Source: Plantago ovata
Taxonomy: Eukaryota > Streptophyta > Magnoliopsida > Lamiales > Plantaginaceae
Direction: 5' to 3'
Assembly: GCA_028274465.1 (NCBI GenBank)
Contig: CM051456.1
Location: 113,451,397 to 113,515,396, forward strand
Length of the DNA: 64,000 nt
This document shows positions 13,106 to 25,900 of this stretch, piece after piece; position 1 is the stretch's first letter, and every line of letters begins with the position of its first letter. A program made the position numbers and the translations under genes. Below the pieces are notes generated by a model. It was not told the origin of the DNA and did no database searches. It was given only the letters and a program-made list of their open reading frames with translations.

Positions 13106-14402
13106 TTGGGAGTTGTTTGAAAAGTTTATGTGTAAATCCAGAACTGGAGGTCCAGCCAGAAAGTTAATGAAATATAGTGTATACAATTCTATTGTAACTG
13201 AGTTATCAAATTTGCAGTTGTTACACCTTCAATCCATTGCTCAGTTTTGAGGTTTCATATATTCATCTGTGACTGGCAAGGTTCCATTTCCATACATGAT
13301 ACATAGTAACATCACAAATAATTGTGCCTGGCAGTAGAGTACTTTACTCGCACAAGTTTACTGTTGCGCATGCTATTTGCGCTACACTATGCGAGATGAA
13401 TCCAGCGATCTGTTTCAAGGATTTTAGTTATCAAAACTAGCTGCAGGCAGTGTTCTCTGAAATATTTTCTGTGTAAGTATCAGAATCCTATAGCTGTCAA
13501 ATTGTTGGAATCCTTGGTTTGTTGCTGCTCCATTATGATGATTCTGGGGGAGTTTCAGAATCCTTTAATGCCGGATGTGAATAAAAATAATTAGTAAGAC
13601 TGCGGATATGAAATAAAAATAATTAGTAAGACTGCGGATATGGAACTTATCACTGCATTGAAGCCCCCCCCAGCAAATTCTCATACAGTACATGATTCAT
13701 AGAATAAATTATCCTGTTTGGCTAGATAAGATGAACTGTTTGCATTACAACAACAATCTTCAAAAAGATACGAGCATGCATGTGAACAGTATTAACCACA
13801 AACAATTAAGGCGCATTACTCGGACCTTTACGAATGCATCACTGCTTTCCAGGAGGTACTTCATCCGCTTAACTGCTGGATCCTCCATCGCTTGACCATC
13901 TCACATATAAGGTCTATGGGAACCGCTCAGTGGGGACCTTGGAACATTAAAATGGATACCAGGTTGGTGGAGCATTTGGTACAGGATTACCAACAGGTCT
14001 TACGTAGTGGGGATTCTGTACGATGGTCTCTGGTTTTGGAAAGTAATGTGAAATCAAAGTTGTCAAAGCCATTTGTGGTGGAATAGCGGCAAGTGGTGGG
14101 AATGGGAAAGAGCTCCGCCAACTGGTTGCAGGTAAAAATATAGATGACGGACCTGCTTGCACTGCACAGCTGTTGCCAAAGGAGTCGCAGGATTGACCAC
14201 ACTTGAATTCGACGTGGAAGGGTTCAGACCTCCATAGGTTCATAACAGTTCTCTCTTCCACTCTTGATCATTTAGTACATTCCCAGCGCTGACATGAGAT
14301 GGAGAGGCTTGTGTAGATACATTCCCTGCGCTGACATGAGATGGACAGGCTTGTGCAGATACATCCCTGCGCTTGAACAAGTTAATGCTCCTGCTGGTGT
14401 TG

Positions 14403-15380
14403 GGTAAATTGCATTTTGGTCCCTTATGTCGACATCCGCAACCTATTTGGTCCCTTTTTTTTATACATGGCAAATACGGTCCTCTTTTCCATAAACTTTG
14501 TAACTGCTGATTTGTCCGATGAGTTGACCATGATATGGACGAATTTAGGTGAGGCACGAACTGAGTGGTAAGCAAATTACATATAAATCTTGTGTCCAAT
14601 CGTTCACAAATTACGAACACTAAACCCTAACTTGATTTCCGACAAACTGAGATCCAACTCGTGGGATTCTGGGATGCCAAACATTTATTCCAGGCCATCT
14701 CATGGAGCATCTCAAATCAGAGCTGAATCGAGCTCTGAACAGAGCTTGATTAAGCTCTGAAAAACAGAGTTTGATGATCAAGCTCTGAAATGAAGCTCTG
14801 TTTTTCAGAGCTTGATTAAGCTATATTCAGAGTTTAATTAAGCTTTGAAATCAGAGCTTAATCGAGCTCTTAACATAGCTAATCGAGCTCTGAAATAGAG
14901 TTGGATTAAGCTCTGAAATTCAGAGCTTAATCAAGCTCTGAGCTCTGAAACAGAGCTTGATCAAGCTCTGAAACAGAGCTTGATTATGCTCTGTTTTTCA
15001 GAGCTTGATAAGATCTGAAACAGAGCTTGATTGAGCTCTGAACAGAGCTTGATCAAGCTCTGTTTCAGAGCTGATTAAGCTCTATAACAGAGCTTGTTCA
15101 TCCCTGTTTTCAGAGCTTAATCAAGCTCTATTAATGGAGCTTGATTAAGCTCTGTTTCAGAGGTTATGATGTGTTTGTAGTGTGTTTTTTGCCATTTGGA
15201 AGTGTTTAGAGAGGATGTGGAAGTGACTTGGCCCTAGGTGGAAGGATACAGTTGACATGGAAGCTTCCATACTGCGAATTATACGCAAGAAAAGGACTCA
15301 ATTCGCACCATTCGTCTAGAGCGGGACCAATATCACCGTGGACGTCGACATAAGGGACCAAAAGTGCTTTTTACCCTGTC
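14403..15380. mobile_element. Mutator-like MITE with palindrome-array core, inserted in copy D
   Basis: The ends are inverted repeats. The left end reads GGTAAATTGCATTTTGGTCC then CTTATGTCGACATCC; the reverse complement of the right end reads GGTAAAAAGCACTTTTGGTC then CCTTATGTCGACGTCC. The 12-mer CTGCTGGTGTTG occurs on both sides (14391-14402 and 15381-15392) but only once at this point in copy B, as expected of a 9-12 bp target duplication of the Mutator type. No transposase frame is seen. The core 14690-15170 is an array of near-palindromes, listed separately. Confidence 0.85.
14690..15172. repeat. Array of near-palindromic units, consensus GAGCTTGATTAAGCTCTG
   Basis: About two dozen variants of an 18-20 bp unit follow one another, for example GAGCTTGATCAAGCTCTG, GAGCTTGATTAAGCTCTG and GAGCTTAATCGAGCTC, many joined by TTTCA or AAACA. 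GAGCTTGATCAAGCTC is a perfect 16-bp palindrome. Units occur in both orientations, so the whole tract can fold on itself at many registers. Confidence 0.9.
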
Positions 15381-15976
15381 TGCTGGTGTTGATTCAGGCC
15401 TGGCTTGCAACCGATATGCTTCAATCAGTTTTGCTGTTGTTTCTGCCTTGCCAAGAAATCTGAACACTTCATCTGGGTCACATTGGTACTCCTCTTGCAA
15501 GACAGCAGCAAGGGAAGCAACCATCGCAGAAGCAGCTATTTGTTCCTCCCCTCTTAGCTTGCTTATCATTTCCAGAACAGATTCATCCACAGACTGGTTC
15601 TCATAATTGGACACAAAGGGGCTGTCCAGAATTGGAGAAAACCACATTGCTTAAGTTGAGAACAATAAATGCACAAGCGTACTATTTTTTAACATGTCAA
15701 TTGCGTGTCAATCCCATGATCATGCGCAAAGTTTGAGAGAGATTTGGTAAAAATGTTTGCGCAAACATGAGCTTATGCGCATATATAACACAGTGGGCTT
15801 ATATCACATTATCGCAATCAGGAAGATAGATATATACTTACTTTCTAGGCATATACCTAGTGTAATCAGCTTCCAAAACTCTTGGTTCTCTTTTTTTCTG
15901 AAACTCTACCTCCTTGCTCTCTGCACCAGCAGCGACTTGCCAACGAGAAAACAAGACAGTCTATTTTAAACAGACA

Positions 15977-16660
15977 TGGATAAAAAAATATACATCTTTT
16001 GTGTGATTGGACTCTCGGTCTCTGTATGGCCAACGAACTCATATCGTCATTCTTGTGTACGTTGGATAAAAATTCAATTTCATCTCGGGGCTCTACAATC
16101 CAAAAAAAGTAAATTTGTCATGGACTATAGTCCACCGATAACCGACTTTTTCTACCAGCTCTTTATCTCAAACAACTAACTAAATACTCACGGCCGGAGA
16201 AACTGTACCTCTTTCGTGCGGTTGGACTCTTTGTCAACTCCATACCCCCCCCCCCCCACCCTTCAGAAGTCTGAACTTTCACTTGATTTTCAACCGTACG
16301 GGTGCTAAAATCAACTATTTAAGGTCCTGATGACTTCGTAAGCATGCTCAACAAACTCACATTTCTTTTCAAAGTCTCCGGAACCCAAACAGTCCGTTGG
16401 GCATACTTTTGCAATCCACCGGAAAATAACATTTTTAAAGAAATTGAACGCCCTTTATAATCAATATCCACAACCGGAGAAAATTTGCATTCTCCGAGTG
16501 ACTAGACTCACTGTCCCTTCCGTATGGTTTTACAAATGCCTATACGGGTGACTAGACTTAAATCAGCGGACTTGTAGTGTCGTTCTTGTGTAGGTGGGAC
16601 GAAAAATGGCCACCAGTCGTACCGAAGCATATATTCATGAACGGGTATTTTTCTGCCAAA
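15977..16660. repeat. Unassigned repetitive spacer downstream of the CalS5 gene
   Basis: A motif of about 40 bp recurs in diverged form near 15985-16030, 16195-16235 and 16478-16530 (a stretch like tctttcgtgcggttggactc and then a pyrimidine-rich part). A second motif (gtcgttcttgtgtaggtggga) occurs near 16043 and 16585. A C-homopolymer run lies at about 16245-16257. No coding frame or clear termini were recognised. Confidence 0.4.
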
Positions 16661-16937
16661 TGAGAGGTAGCCAGTAGTTGCTAATCTTTGTCATCAGATC
16701 TTCTGCATTGTGTTACTCTTACATTTATATATGAGTTTCAATTAAATTTATCTGAGCAACGCTCTGGATTCTTATATAGGGATCTTAATTCTCAACCAAA
16801 TATTATGGATTTCATTGCTTCTGAACCAAATGTTTAGGATATGACACAAAACTCTCTCTAGAAACCTTTTGTGTTTAAGCATTCTGACTAAGCAATGTTC
16901 ATTTCAAACCAATTATATCTGATACAACTAAAGATTA

Positions 16938-19900
16938 TCAGTTCTTCTTCTTTCCACCAGCCAGAATACGTTGAATCTGTAGACCTCTGCTGAAGGCCTG
17001 GTTGAAAAGAATCCTAGCTTGGAACTCTGATACGAATGGGAACCAGGCCATAGTCGCCACTGGCATAAAGAGAATTAGCCCCATAAGGTATTCGTACCCT
17101 CTTGCTAGAGCTTTAACAGAACCCCACATACCCAAGGCCTTCGTCATAGGCCTGCAGGCTTGTGCTATCTGTCAACAGAAATTAGTGCATTCGATCAATA
17201 TTAAGCAAGGCCTCATCCTTGTTCTCAAAACGCACAAAGATTCTGAAAAGAAAGATAGGTAATTACCTGTAAGAGAGCCCATCCAGTTGGCAAGAAGCCT
17301 AACAAGCTGGCGAAAATATCACCAGCTGTGAGTTCAAGGAATCTTATGAAGATGCCAAGTGTGACTAAGAAACTGATAAATAAGAACATCTTTAGGAGTC
17401 TGAACATCAACTGGAAATCTGCACTGAACTTTTTCCTCCCTGTCGAAACAATCTGCCAAATGGAAGATGTATGAAGAAACATAGATATGATAATGCGGTT
17501 CAGGAAAAAATTGGCCATTGAGAAGCTAAGCATGACAAATTAAAAAGGTTTGGTTTCATTATAGGCTGTTTAGTACCGACCTTCAGAATGAGCACTGCAG
17601 CAACAATGACTAGCCAAGACAATAAGTACACCTACAAGCACGGCCATATATTTTCGTCAGGTTTCATCCATAAAATGAAATGCCAAGAAAAATGTGAGAT
17701 TGACCTAATTGTGATTAAGTTTGTATGCCAAGTAGAAATATTTCATGGGTGAAAAAAATGATTTCCATAGACATTGAACGGTATTTTTATGAATGATAAC
17801 ACACAATTTTTTATTCTTACCACAATACTCTTATCATTCTGGGTGACATGCAACTGATAGACAATTCCATACTGGTAGATGAAAAACCGAAGAGAAAGGA
17901 TGATGTCACATAGCCGTCCTATTAACCCCGTGGAAATGAGATGCTCTTGCTCCTCATCCCACCATGATTCCCAACTTTTGGTTGCTGGAACACCAATGCC
18001 ACCACGGTTACTTATCCATTTGTTCCAATCCTCAAAGTCGTCTACTATCTTCTGCCACTCAAATCCTGAAGGATTGAATATAAATGGAGCAAACAACCAG
18101 GATATTACAAGAAACCACATCGAGAAGGTGATGAAGATATAGGCCGAAGAGTTACCACCCCCTAACCCATAAGCATTATAAACTATAAGCAAAACCATTA
18201 GTTCAAGAGCCTTTGTGAAATGGCTTCTTGAATACATTCTGTAGTTTTCAGCGAACTTTTCATGTCTCACAACAAAACCACGCCCTGTTGCTCTGTATTT
18301 AGCTCCACCATGTAGAACTGTTCGGCCAAAGTAATGTAGCTTTGTCCCAAGAGAGAATGTAAAGAACACGGATGCAAGTTGAAGCTGCATGATAATCAGA
18401 TCACCAGCTGCAGTTCTAAAGCCTCTCTCTAATCCAATTTCCATAAGCATTGGCAATGTCATTAAAATACCCAGTTGAACAACCGATTGAGATGCCATGA
18501 CAGTCTCTAGAGCAATATTTCCCCTGGATCTCGCGAATGTCAAAATGGTTCTCTCTAAGCCACTCAGTGATAGGTAAATCTTTCCGTATAAGAATGCATA
18601 AACGGTAAGGACAACCAGCTGCATTGAAATAATAAACGATAAGCTCAGACAGTTTTAGTACAATTTGTAAATTGCACAAACTTTTAAATCGCACGCATTT
18701 CCATTACAAGCACCACAGATGCTACCTTCAAACTTATTAGTTGCATGCTTCCACACAACTCTGAAAGTTATGTAAGTTTATATCAAGTAATGAATACTCA
18801 CCGAAATCCCAGCCATTGTCAGAAGTATTTCTATTTATTGTCATAGACTACCAAACAAAAAGTGCCATAGTTGTGCCGGAGAAGCAAAAAAAATGATATA
18901 TTCTTAGCTAAATTTCTTCCAAAAATGTTTATAGATTCTTAGCTTCTACAAAATGATATATTCTTAGCTAACATTACTGAATAGTAAATGTGGAAGTAAA
19001 TACGGCCATGGAATTTTCAGGCGCATGAGTTACCCTTCCAATCCCTTTAGTCCTAAACAGAATTCCAGACTGAATGATAAAGCAAGCCTTCGTTATCTGT
19101 ATTTCAGACTTCAGTGTACTAATTAGTTTCACAGTTTAGATTGCCAGCCCTTCAAATTATGCTTCTAGGTGCTTCAATGCAATTGTTTATAAGTGATCTG
19201 TGCTAATTAAGTGAAAATCGGATAAACAAAGAATATATTGTACAGGCGAAGTAATTTACCATCGAGCTCACGTAAAATCCAGTGGTAGTGTAGTAACATG
19301 AAAGCATCCGGAAGAAGTCAAAACGATGACCTAATCTGTACAGATCACGGCTGAGTGTCTGCTCCCCATTACCACATGCAACTTTTGCTTCAAAAAGTGA
19401 GATCTGGTTGAGACCCACATCTCTTCCCTTCCCAACTTGAATATATTCATGATGAGTGATATTTCCACGTCTTAGGGTAGAGTTAAAACCTTCAGGCCAT
19501 AAGATATGTCAGAAACCATATAATCTACTTAGTATGTGTTGGTAGTGTTGGAATCTCACCAGCAAAAATATCTTCACTGAGATTAATTCCCCTAGAAGCT
19601 TTACTGATGCCTCCACGGGTGATGTGGAAAATTCTGTCGAAAACATCTGGATGTCCATAGTGGAAGCGCACCCTGTATGAAAGAAAGTAATCATGACTAA
19701 GCTGACTAAGAACTTAAAACGAATCAAAGAAGTACGGACTTCTCCCAAACAAATTAATACCCCAATGTTTTAGTAATATTTAAGATCACGATAGCTAGTA
19801 TGCATTCTTGTCTTGCTGTAGCCATGAAAAAAGAAACATTAGTTGAAAGGCAGCCATTGAAATCCAATTGTCTCCCTAACCATGCAGTGAGGATCACTAA

Positions 19901-22900
19901 CCTCCCTAGTTTCTTATCATTTGGGTATGGAAACTGTCAGGAAGGTCTATAGATACATAAGACTATACGTCTAAGCTATCTCTGAAAGTACAAATTTTCG
20001 AATATTTTAGCTGCCAATAAACATAAAACAAAAATATTGATTTTGGTGATGCACGGAAAAAGGGAAACAACATACTTCAAAGGTCGTGCAAGAACTCTCT
20101 GACCAATGGTGACAAAGCTTGTTTCTTGATTTGACATAAACCAAGCCAATGATGAGACACTGCAGGGGAAGTCATGATGGATCAGAGAGGCTAAACAGGA
20201 ATATTAAATTTAATTATTTTCCAGAAAAAATTAAACTTAAAACCCAACCTGCCAGTGAAAATGTGCTCCCGGACACCTAGGATTGTAGGTGGCCGAATCC
20301 CATGATCTTCATTGAATTCCTCAAGTAAGTTGCGCATCTTAAAAGCTTCTTCCAAATAGTTATCCTATAAAAGAAAGCAAAAGACTATTAAGTATTTTTT
20401 ACTACACAAATTTCAAAATGGTGAAATGAATCAGACGTTTCAGTTTACTTGATTCATATCAATGGTCTGGAGAGCTTCCCCTCGAGAGAAAATAATAGCA
20501 TGATTTTGATTTTCAGGCTTCCCTTCCCCTATCTTAGCCGACCCAGGGAGCTTTATACGATAGATTTCCTTCAGACAAAACGGAATTGTATCAGCTTCCA
20601 AGTCAAGACAAAACCATTTGACATTATTAAGAGATTTAAAACAGAAACTACCTGATCTAGATTATCAACAGCTTTTACCAATACAGAGTAATAAACCTTC
20701 TGGTTTTTTCCACCCTCTCTTTCCTCAACTTCATCTATATATGCTACACGGAGAGATGGATTACTGCAGAAAGTAGGGAAAAGAAAACATAGTTCATTAT
20801 CCTGTGACTTAAAAGAATCTCAGTGGGGAGATCTTCCATCACCAAAATTGTGGGACTTACTTAACCATCAGATTTAAAATGTCGGTTGCATGACGGTCTC
20901 CGCTACGCTTCTGGTTTCCATAGTTCTGGCAAGTTGCAACGTATGTAAATTTCATGTCCGCTATAGCTTCTAGTTGAGTATACATGGATCTTTGACTCTT
21001 TTTGTCTGCCTCTGATGGTTCTGAAATCGTTTTATAGCCTTCAAGTATCTCTGTTCGGTTTACGCACAAAACAATCAGAGTTAAGCAAACTTTGCCTTTT
21101 TGGCATTAAAAGATCTATGAAGATTCATTGCAAACAGACCCTACTTACATTCCATTATCCAAGCCAACCAACCAAGCCTTTTATCCAGACAAAACCAGTA
21201 GTACATAAACAAATAAAAGAGTCACGTGGGGTCTCATGCAACATTTAATCTTCTCCAGATTCGACTGTGTATTTATTAAAGAAATATTCTCCGAATTATG
21301 ATTATCTTATCCTCTCTATGGTTGGTTCATGAGTAAACCAACCTGTGGAATCCTTTCTCCATGTCTAATGGTTGGGCTAAACAATCTTGCATGGTCCTCT
21401 TTACTTTAATTTCAACTAGTTTCACATTAAGACTCTTAGTGCACATGTTCACATTCTAGGAATTCGACACCATATTTCTTGTACAGGTTAAGTTTGTCTT
21501 ACCATTCTCAGTTGCCATGTCAAGAAAAGCTTGAAGCTTCAGAGCTCTCCTATAATACATCATCCCTCTCACTGCACAGATAATAAATATCCAAATAAAA
21601 ATCTGAAGGGGGAAAGAACGGAAGAGATGACTACATGAAGCTCAGTTCACCTGTTCTGCTAAGAGTCTGTCCTCTCAATGAGGCCCAGTGGCGCAGCTGA
21701 AGTATGTTTTCATCGTTTTCAAGAATTTCAGATCCCTTGCAATTTATACGCTCCATGAAGTTGCTCCATTCATCTGCAAAGTATTGACATAATTTTACAA
21801 ATTGAATTATAGAGGACACGGTACTAGTGGAATAACAGGTGTCGGATCTGGAACATGAAGCAGACCTGGATAAATCTTTTGAAGGTAATACAGGATAGAT
21901 ACACCATCTTCATTTTCCATTTCAAGGTCAGTCTTAGAGTAGACAGTTTCCTCGCTGTAATAGGGGGTCATAACACTGCCAAGCCAATTAAATATGATTA
22001 AATTGAATACAATCTTCACTGTTTCTGAAAAGATATTAAACATTCTCAGCCACATTAGACAAATGGCACCATAAGGCACGATAAACTAAGAATGACTAAG
22101 AACTGCACCTGAACGACAACATTTTGCGAACTCTAGGTGCATGTGGCATATCCATGAAAAGTGAGTTTGCAAAAAAGCTATCCTCCGACGTGCTTCAAGG
22201 TTTGTTGGAACCTCGATTGCAGATTCTTTTACAGTTAGGAGCATGTAGAGGCGTCGTATCTATCAGGAAGAAGAAACATAAATAATGATGCTTACCTTAC
22301 TCTTCAACTGTTTAGGTAATTAACAAAAAAAGGTATATAAATGGGTACTGTCTTTGCATTTACCTGCTCATCCCACTGTGCCCTATGTGGTGGAGGGAAG
22401 ACAATATTTGCAAAAAGTTGCTTTCCAGAATCCTTGCTACCTTGACCGAGTTCAGCAAGCTCACTGCATTTGGAAGAAAGACATTATAATGAACATGAAC
22501 CGCATGGTACATATTCTAAATAGTGACAATATCTAGATATTGCACAAACCGGCTTTCGTTCACCATCATGTCACGGGTAACTACTTCTAACATATCTTGC
22601 AACAACAGAACAACTCTATCTTTCTTGGATGGAACAACATCTTTCTGCAACATGCGAGGAAAGAGTAGAATGATACGCACAAATAACAAGAATATGTTTG
22701 AATGTGATATGCATGTAATTCTGTTAAGCAACTTACCAATATCTCCACAAGTTCAACAAACTGCTTACAGAGATCAGGCAAAGGCGTCATTCTGAAATTT
22801 GCAAGGAATGTACCTTTTGATATACTACTTTCAACTTCTTTTATGATTATTCCAATAATCCTGATCCAAGCAAGCAAGAGTTAGAACTCTAATGGAATCA

Positions 22901-25900
22901 ATGACATTACCTGAGCCTCTTAAAACGTGAATACGATTAGAAATACTATTTATAGCTGATACGGCTATATCCATGTACTACTACGGGAAGCACATTTCCA
23001 TATGGTAATCCTGGTATCACAGTAGCATGCAGGGCCAAGAATTGTTTTACTGTACATCACATGCAATGATTGTATATACTAAAAAAAGCACAACCTGTTA
23101 TTTTAACGGTGTGCAGAATTATGGTCGTCACAAGCTAATGCAGCATATGAACTTCATGGATAAAAGTTAAATTGAAATAACCTTTTTTCTGTCTCTCCAT
23201 TGATCAGCGCATTCAGAACGAGTTTAAATGATTCATAGCATTCAATAACAGCGCATTTCATATACTCATCAGCAGATATACGCTTCCAAAGGTCAGCATC
23301 TCTAGTCCGAAATTGGGCTGCCATATCCAGGGCAATTGGGATCTGCAAAAGCATAGAGGCAAACAATTTTACATACAGTTAAGGAAGTGTAAGGACAGAA
23401 ACATTAAACTAAAAAACTCTTTTACCTTGCTAGCAAGTAAAAATGGTGGCCACTGAATTAATTTCAGACTAGGATCAGAAGAATAAGGGACAAGAAGCAG
23501 ATCCATCTCCCTGAGGTAAGAAATGTAAAGTTTACTTCATTGCTTTAAACTTTTCAGACATGAAAAACCCGGGAGTAGTATTTAATAAATGGGGAAAAAT
23601 AGTGCCGAGGCTTTTCCTGTCACTTATGAGGTCTTCTTCACGGAAGCTAGATATAACTTCATTCCACAACTGAGCGAATTTCGCAGCTTCACTTCTCCTA
23701 CTCTTAGTGGTCTGCAAACAGTGAAATTGTAGAGGAATGAGATGATAGGATCCATTCCTTGGAGCAAGAACAAGAGTCAGTTGCGAGAGAGTTAAGGCAA
23801 ACCTCTTGAAAGCTCTTTGAAAGAGAAAATCCTCTTTTCTTAGTTTTGTTGGAAGGCACTAAGTAAGTATTGAATGCGCCAGGTAAAGACTGAAAACGTG
23901 ACCTTAGCATGCCAAGTGTTCTAATCTGTTGAGAGCAAAGCAAACATAAGTGAAGAGAGGACAATTTGATGAGCTATCATACATCATCAACATGTCGAGA
24001 TTATTTTAAATCTTCATAGGTCAAGAAGATGGTTACAGTCAAATAACGAACCTAATGAAACAAATTATCTCGAAATACAAAAGGAAAATATTAACAACCC
24101 AATTATACTAGAGGTAGTACCTCGCCAAGACGATCAAATGCACCAATGAAACCTCCACACAAGGTAGAGAATATAGCATACCAAATCTGGAGGTCCATAA
24201 AGTACACCTGCATAATATTATTATAATTATGAGATACATGGTAATGAAGAGTAAATGGTAATAACATTGAAACCAAACAGCAATTTGGATATGATCACAA
24301 AATCAAAGTGAAGATAACATGGACTACTTACAAACATAACCGGTGCCCAAAGGGCAAGAACTGCTCCAAAGTTGTTCCGAGCTGCATTTACGTTTGAGAT
24401 TTGTTAGGAAATATTGTTTGCAATAGAGAACAGAAAGAAAGACATCAAACTAGTAACAAAGAATTGCATGGGACCCTTGATTTTGATGAGACTATTTGAG
24501 AACTCAGGCATTTTTAGGTTAAGTTATGGTTCATCATGTATGATAAGTATAGATAGAAGTACCGTTGGGCACTCATTGATACTTGACCAAAATGTTTAAG
24601 ACCACAGCACCAAATTGGTTTATGGTATAAGTAAGAATACCCATGTAGAAACCAAGAATCCTTAAATTTCAAATATCCTTTCAGTTGGGGGGGGGGGGGG
24701 GGTGGGGAGGCATCAGGCGTTACAGAAAGAATTGAATGATTGACATGAATAGAAGTTGTAGATCAATCCCAGAGAATTAGCAAAATAGAAGTATGAGTCA
24801 TTTGCATGAGCCATTAAAATGCTAGGGCACCAATTTGGACAGTTAATGCATACAAACATAGGCACATGCAGACATTAGAATCATTGACATAAACCAGATG
24901 TCAGTACTGCAACCATAAAATTTCAAGAAATTTGTCTCAATCAGCATGTGTTGACAAGACTTTCTGGCAAAAACTGAAAAGATAGAATTACATACCATTT
25001 GGGAAAAACTCATGCCAAGCATAGTTAACATGCCGAATGTTCATTATATCCCTGGTGGGCCTTATTAAAGGTTGTATCTGAATGAAACCAGAGAGTAACA
25101 AAAGGAATAAGGCCATCTCTACCATCAAAGGTCTATTGAGTAGAAAAAAGTGTCAGAATTACCATCACAAAATAGCTGAATGCAAATTTTGAACACAATA
25201 GCAGCACCCAAAATAATGTATACCTACGATCAGCAAAGAAGGTAAAGTTAAACCGAAGATGCACAAATGAAACAGCTTATAGGCATACACAACTTCAAAC
25301 GTACTTGATGAGGGCAAATTGACTTTCATGCATTCCCCTTCCCACATAGATTCTTGGCTGCACAATTGTAGGAAAACTTTTTTCAGGCCCACATAATCAT
25401 GGATAAAAGTATTGAAAGATAAATGTATCAATAAAGAATGTGAAAATGTAAGAGAGGAAGGAGCAGCTGCAAATTCAGAGATGGATAAGCAACTTGACAA
25501 ATTCAGCATTTTACACCAGATCAATCGTGTTCTCTATTTCAGCTCTTAATGTTGATGCCAATATTTAGAACTTGATCAGTAAAAAGCACTGATGAAATAT
25601 GCTTCATTTCTTTTCATGGAAAATACGAGGACATTCTCAAAAATGTATATGTTCCAGTTTTCATGTTGAGATCAACTATGATTGAAGGATTAGAAACTTG
25701 TAACTAATGTCCCAAACAATAATGTGATGGAATTCAATGTTAGGTGTTTTGCCCTTTTCTATTTTAATGCAACTTCACTCAAATAATGCAACGAGTTTCC
25801 AATATTATCAAACAGTTCAATTAACAAATCGAGTCCCTCTCTCTCTCTCTGTTTTTTTTTTTTTTTTTTTTTTTTTTTGCATTGTTTCAATTTGAAATTT

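Larger units (their letters stand above)
6880..13560. repeat. Tandem duplication unit carrying LUMINIDEPENDENS-like copies
   Basis: Sequence just downstream of the DUF21/CBS gene (from about 6880, beginning aactggaggtccagccagaa) recurs at about 13141 with small changes and stays alignable to the end of each LD-like copy. The 5' side of copy B (poly-G at 10245, then gttgtttgaaaagtttatgtgta) recurs at 13089-13133 and is joined directly to the 3' flank of the next unit. This is a head-to-tail tandem array: unit B (6880 to about 10287), a reduced unit C (about 12080-13133) and unit D (13134-15976). Confidence 0.85.
13843..15962 (-). pseudogene. LUMINIDEPENDENS-like copy D, interrupted by a MITE and lacking exons 1-2
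   Basis: Exon 4 sequence is split into 15624-15381 (SVDESVLEMISKLRGEEQIA, CDPDEVFRFLGKAETTAKL) and 14402-13843 (the Pro/Ser-rich tail), with a 978-bp inserted element between them. Exon 3 (about 15957-15839, SRWQVAAGAESKEVEFQKK) is present with a good donor. Exons 1-2 are absent: similarity to unit B stops at about 15976. The tail part also has an internal tandem duplication of about 50 bp (14280-14385), deletions and frame changes. It is a pseudogene, though the piece 15624-15381 could still be read. Confidence 0.85.

Noticed and set aside
14690..15172. CRISPR array
   Set aside because: Units are palindromic and nearly contiguous with no unique spacers, and the genome is eukaryotic.
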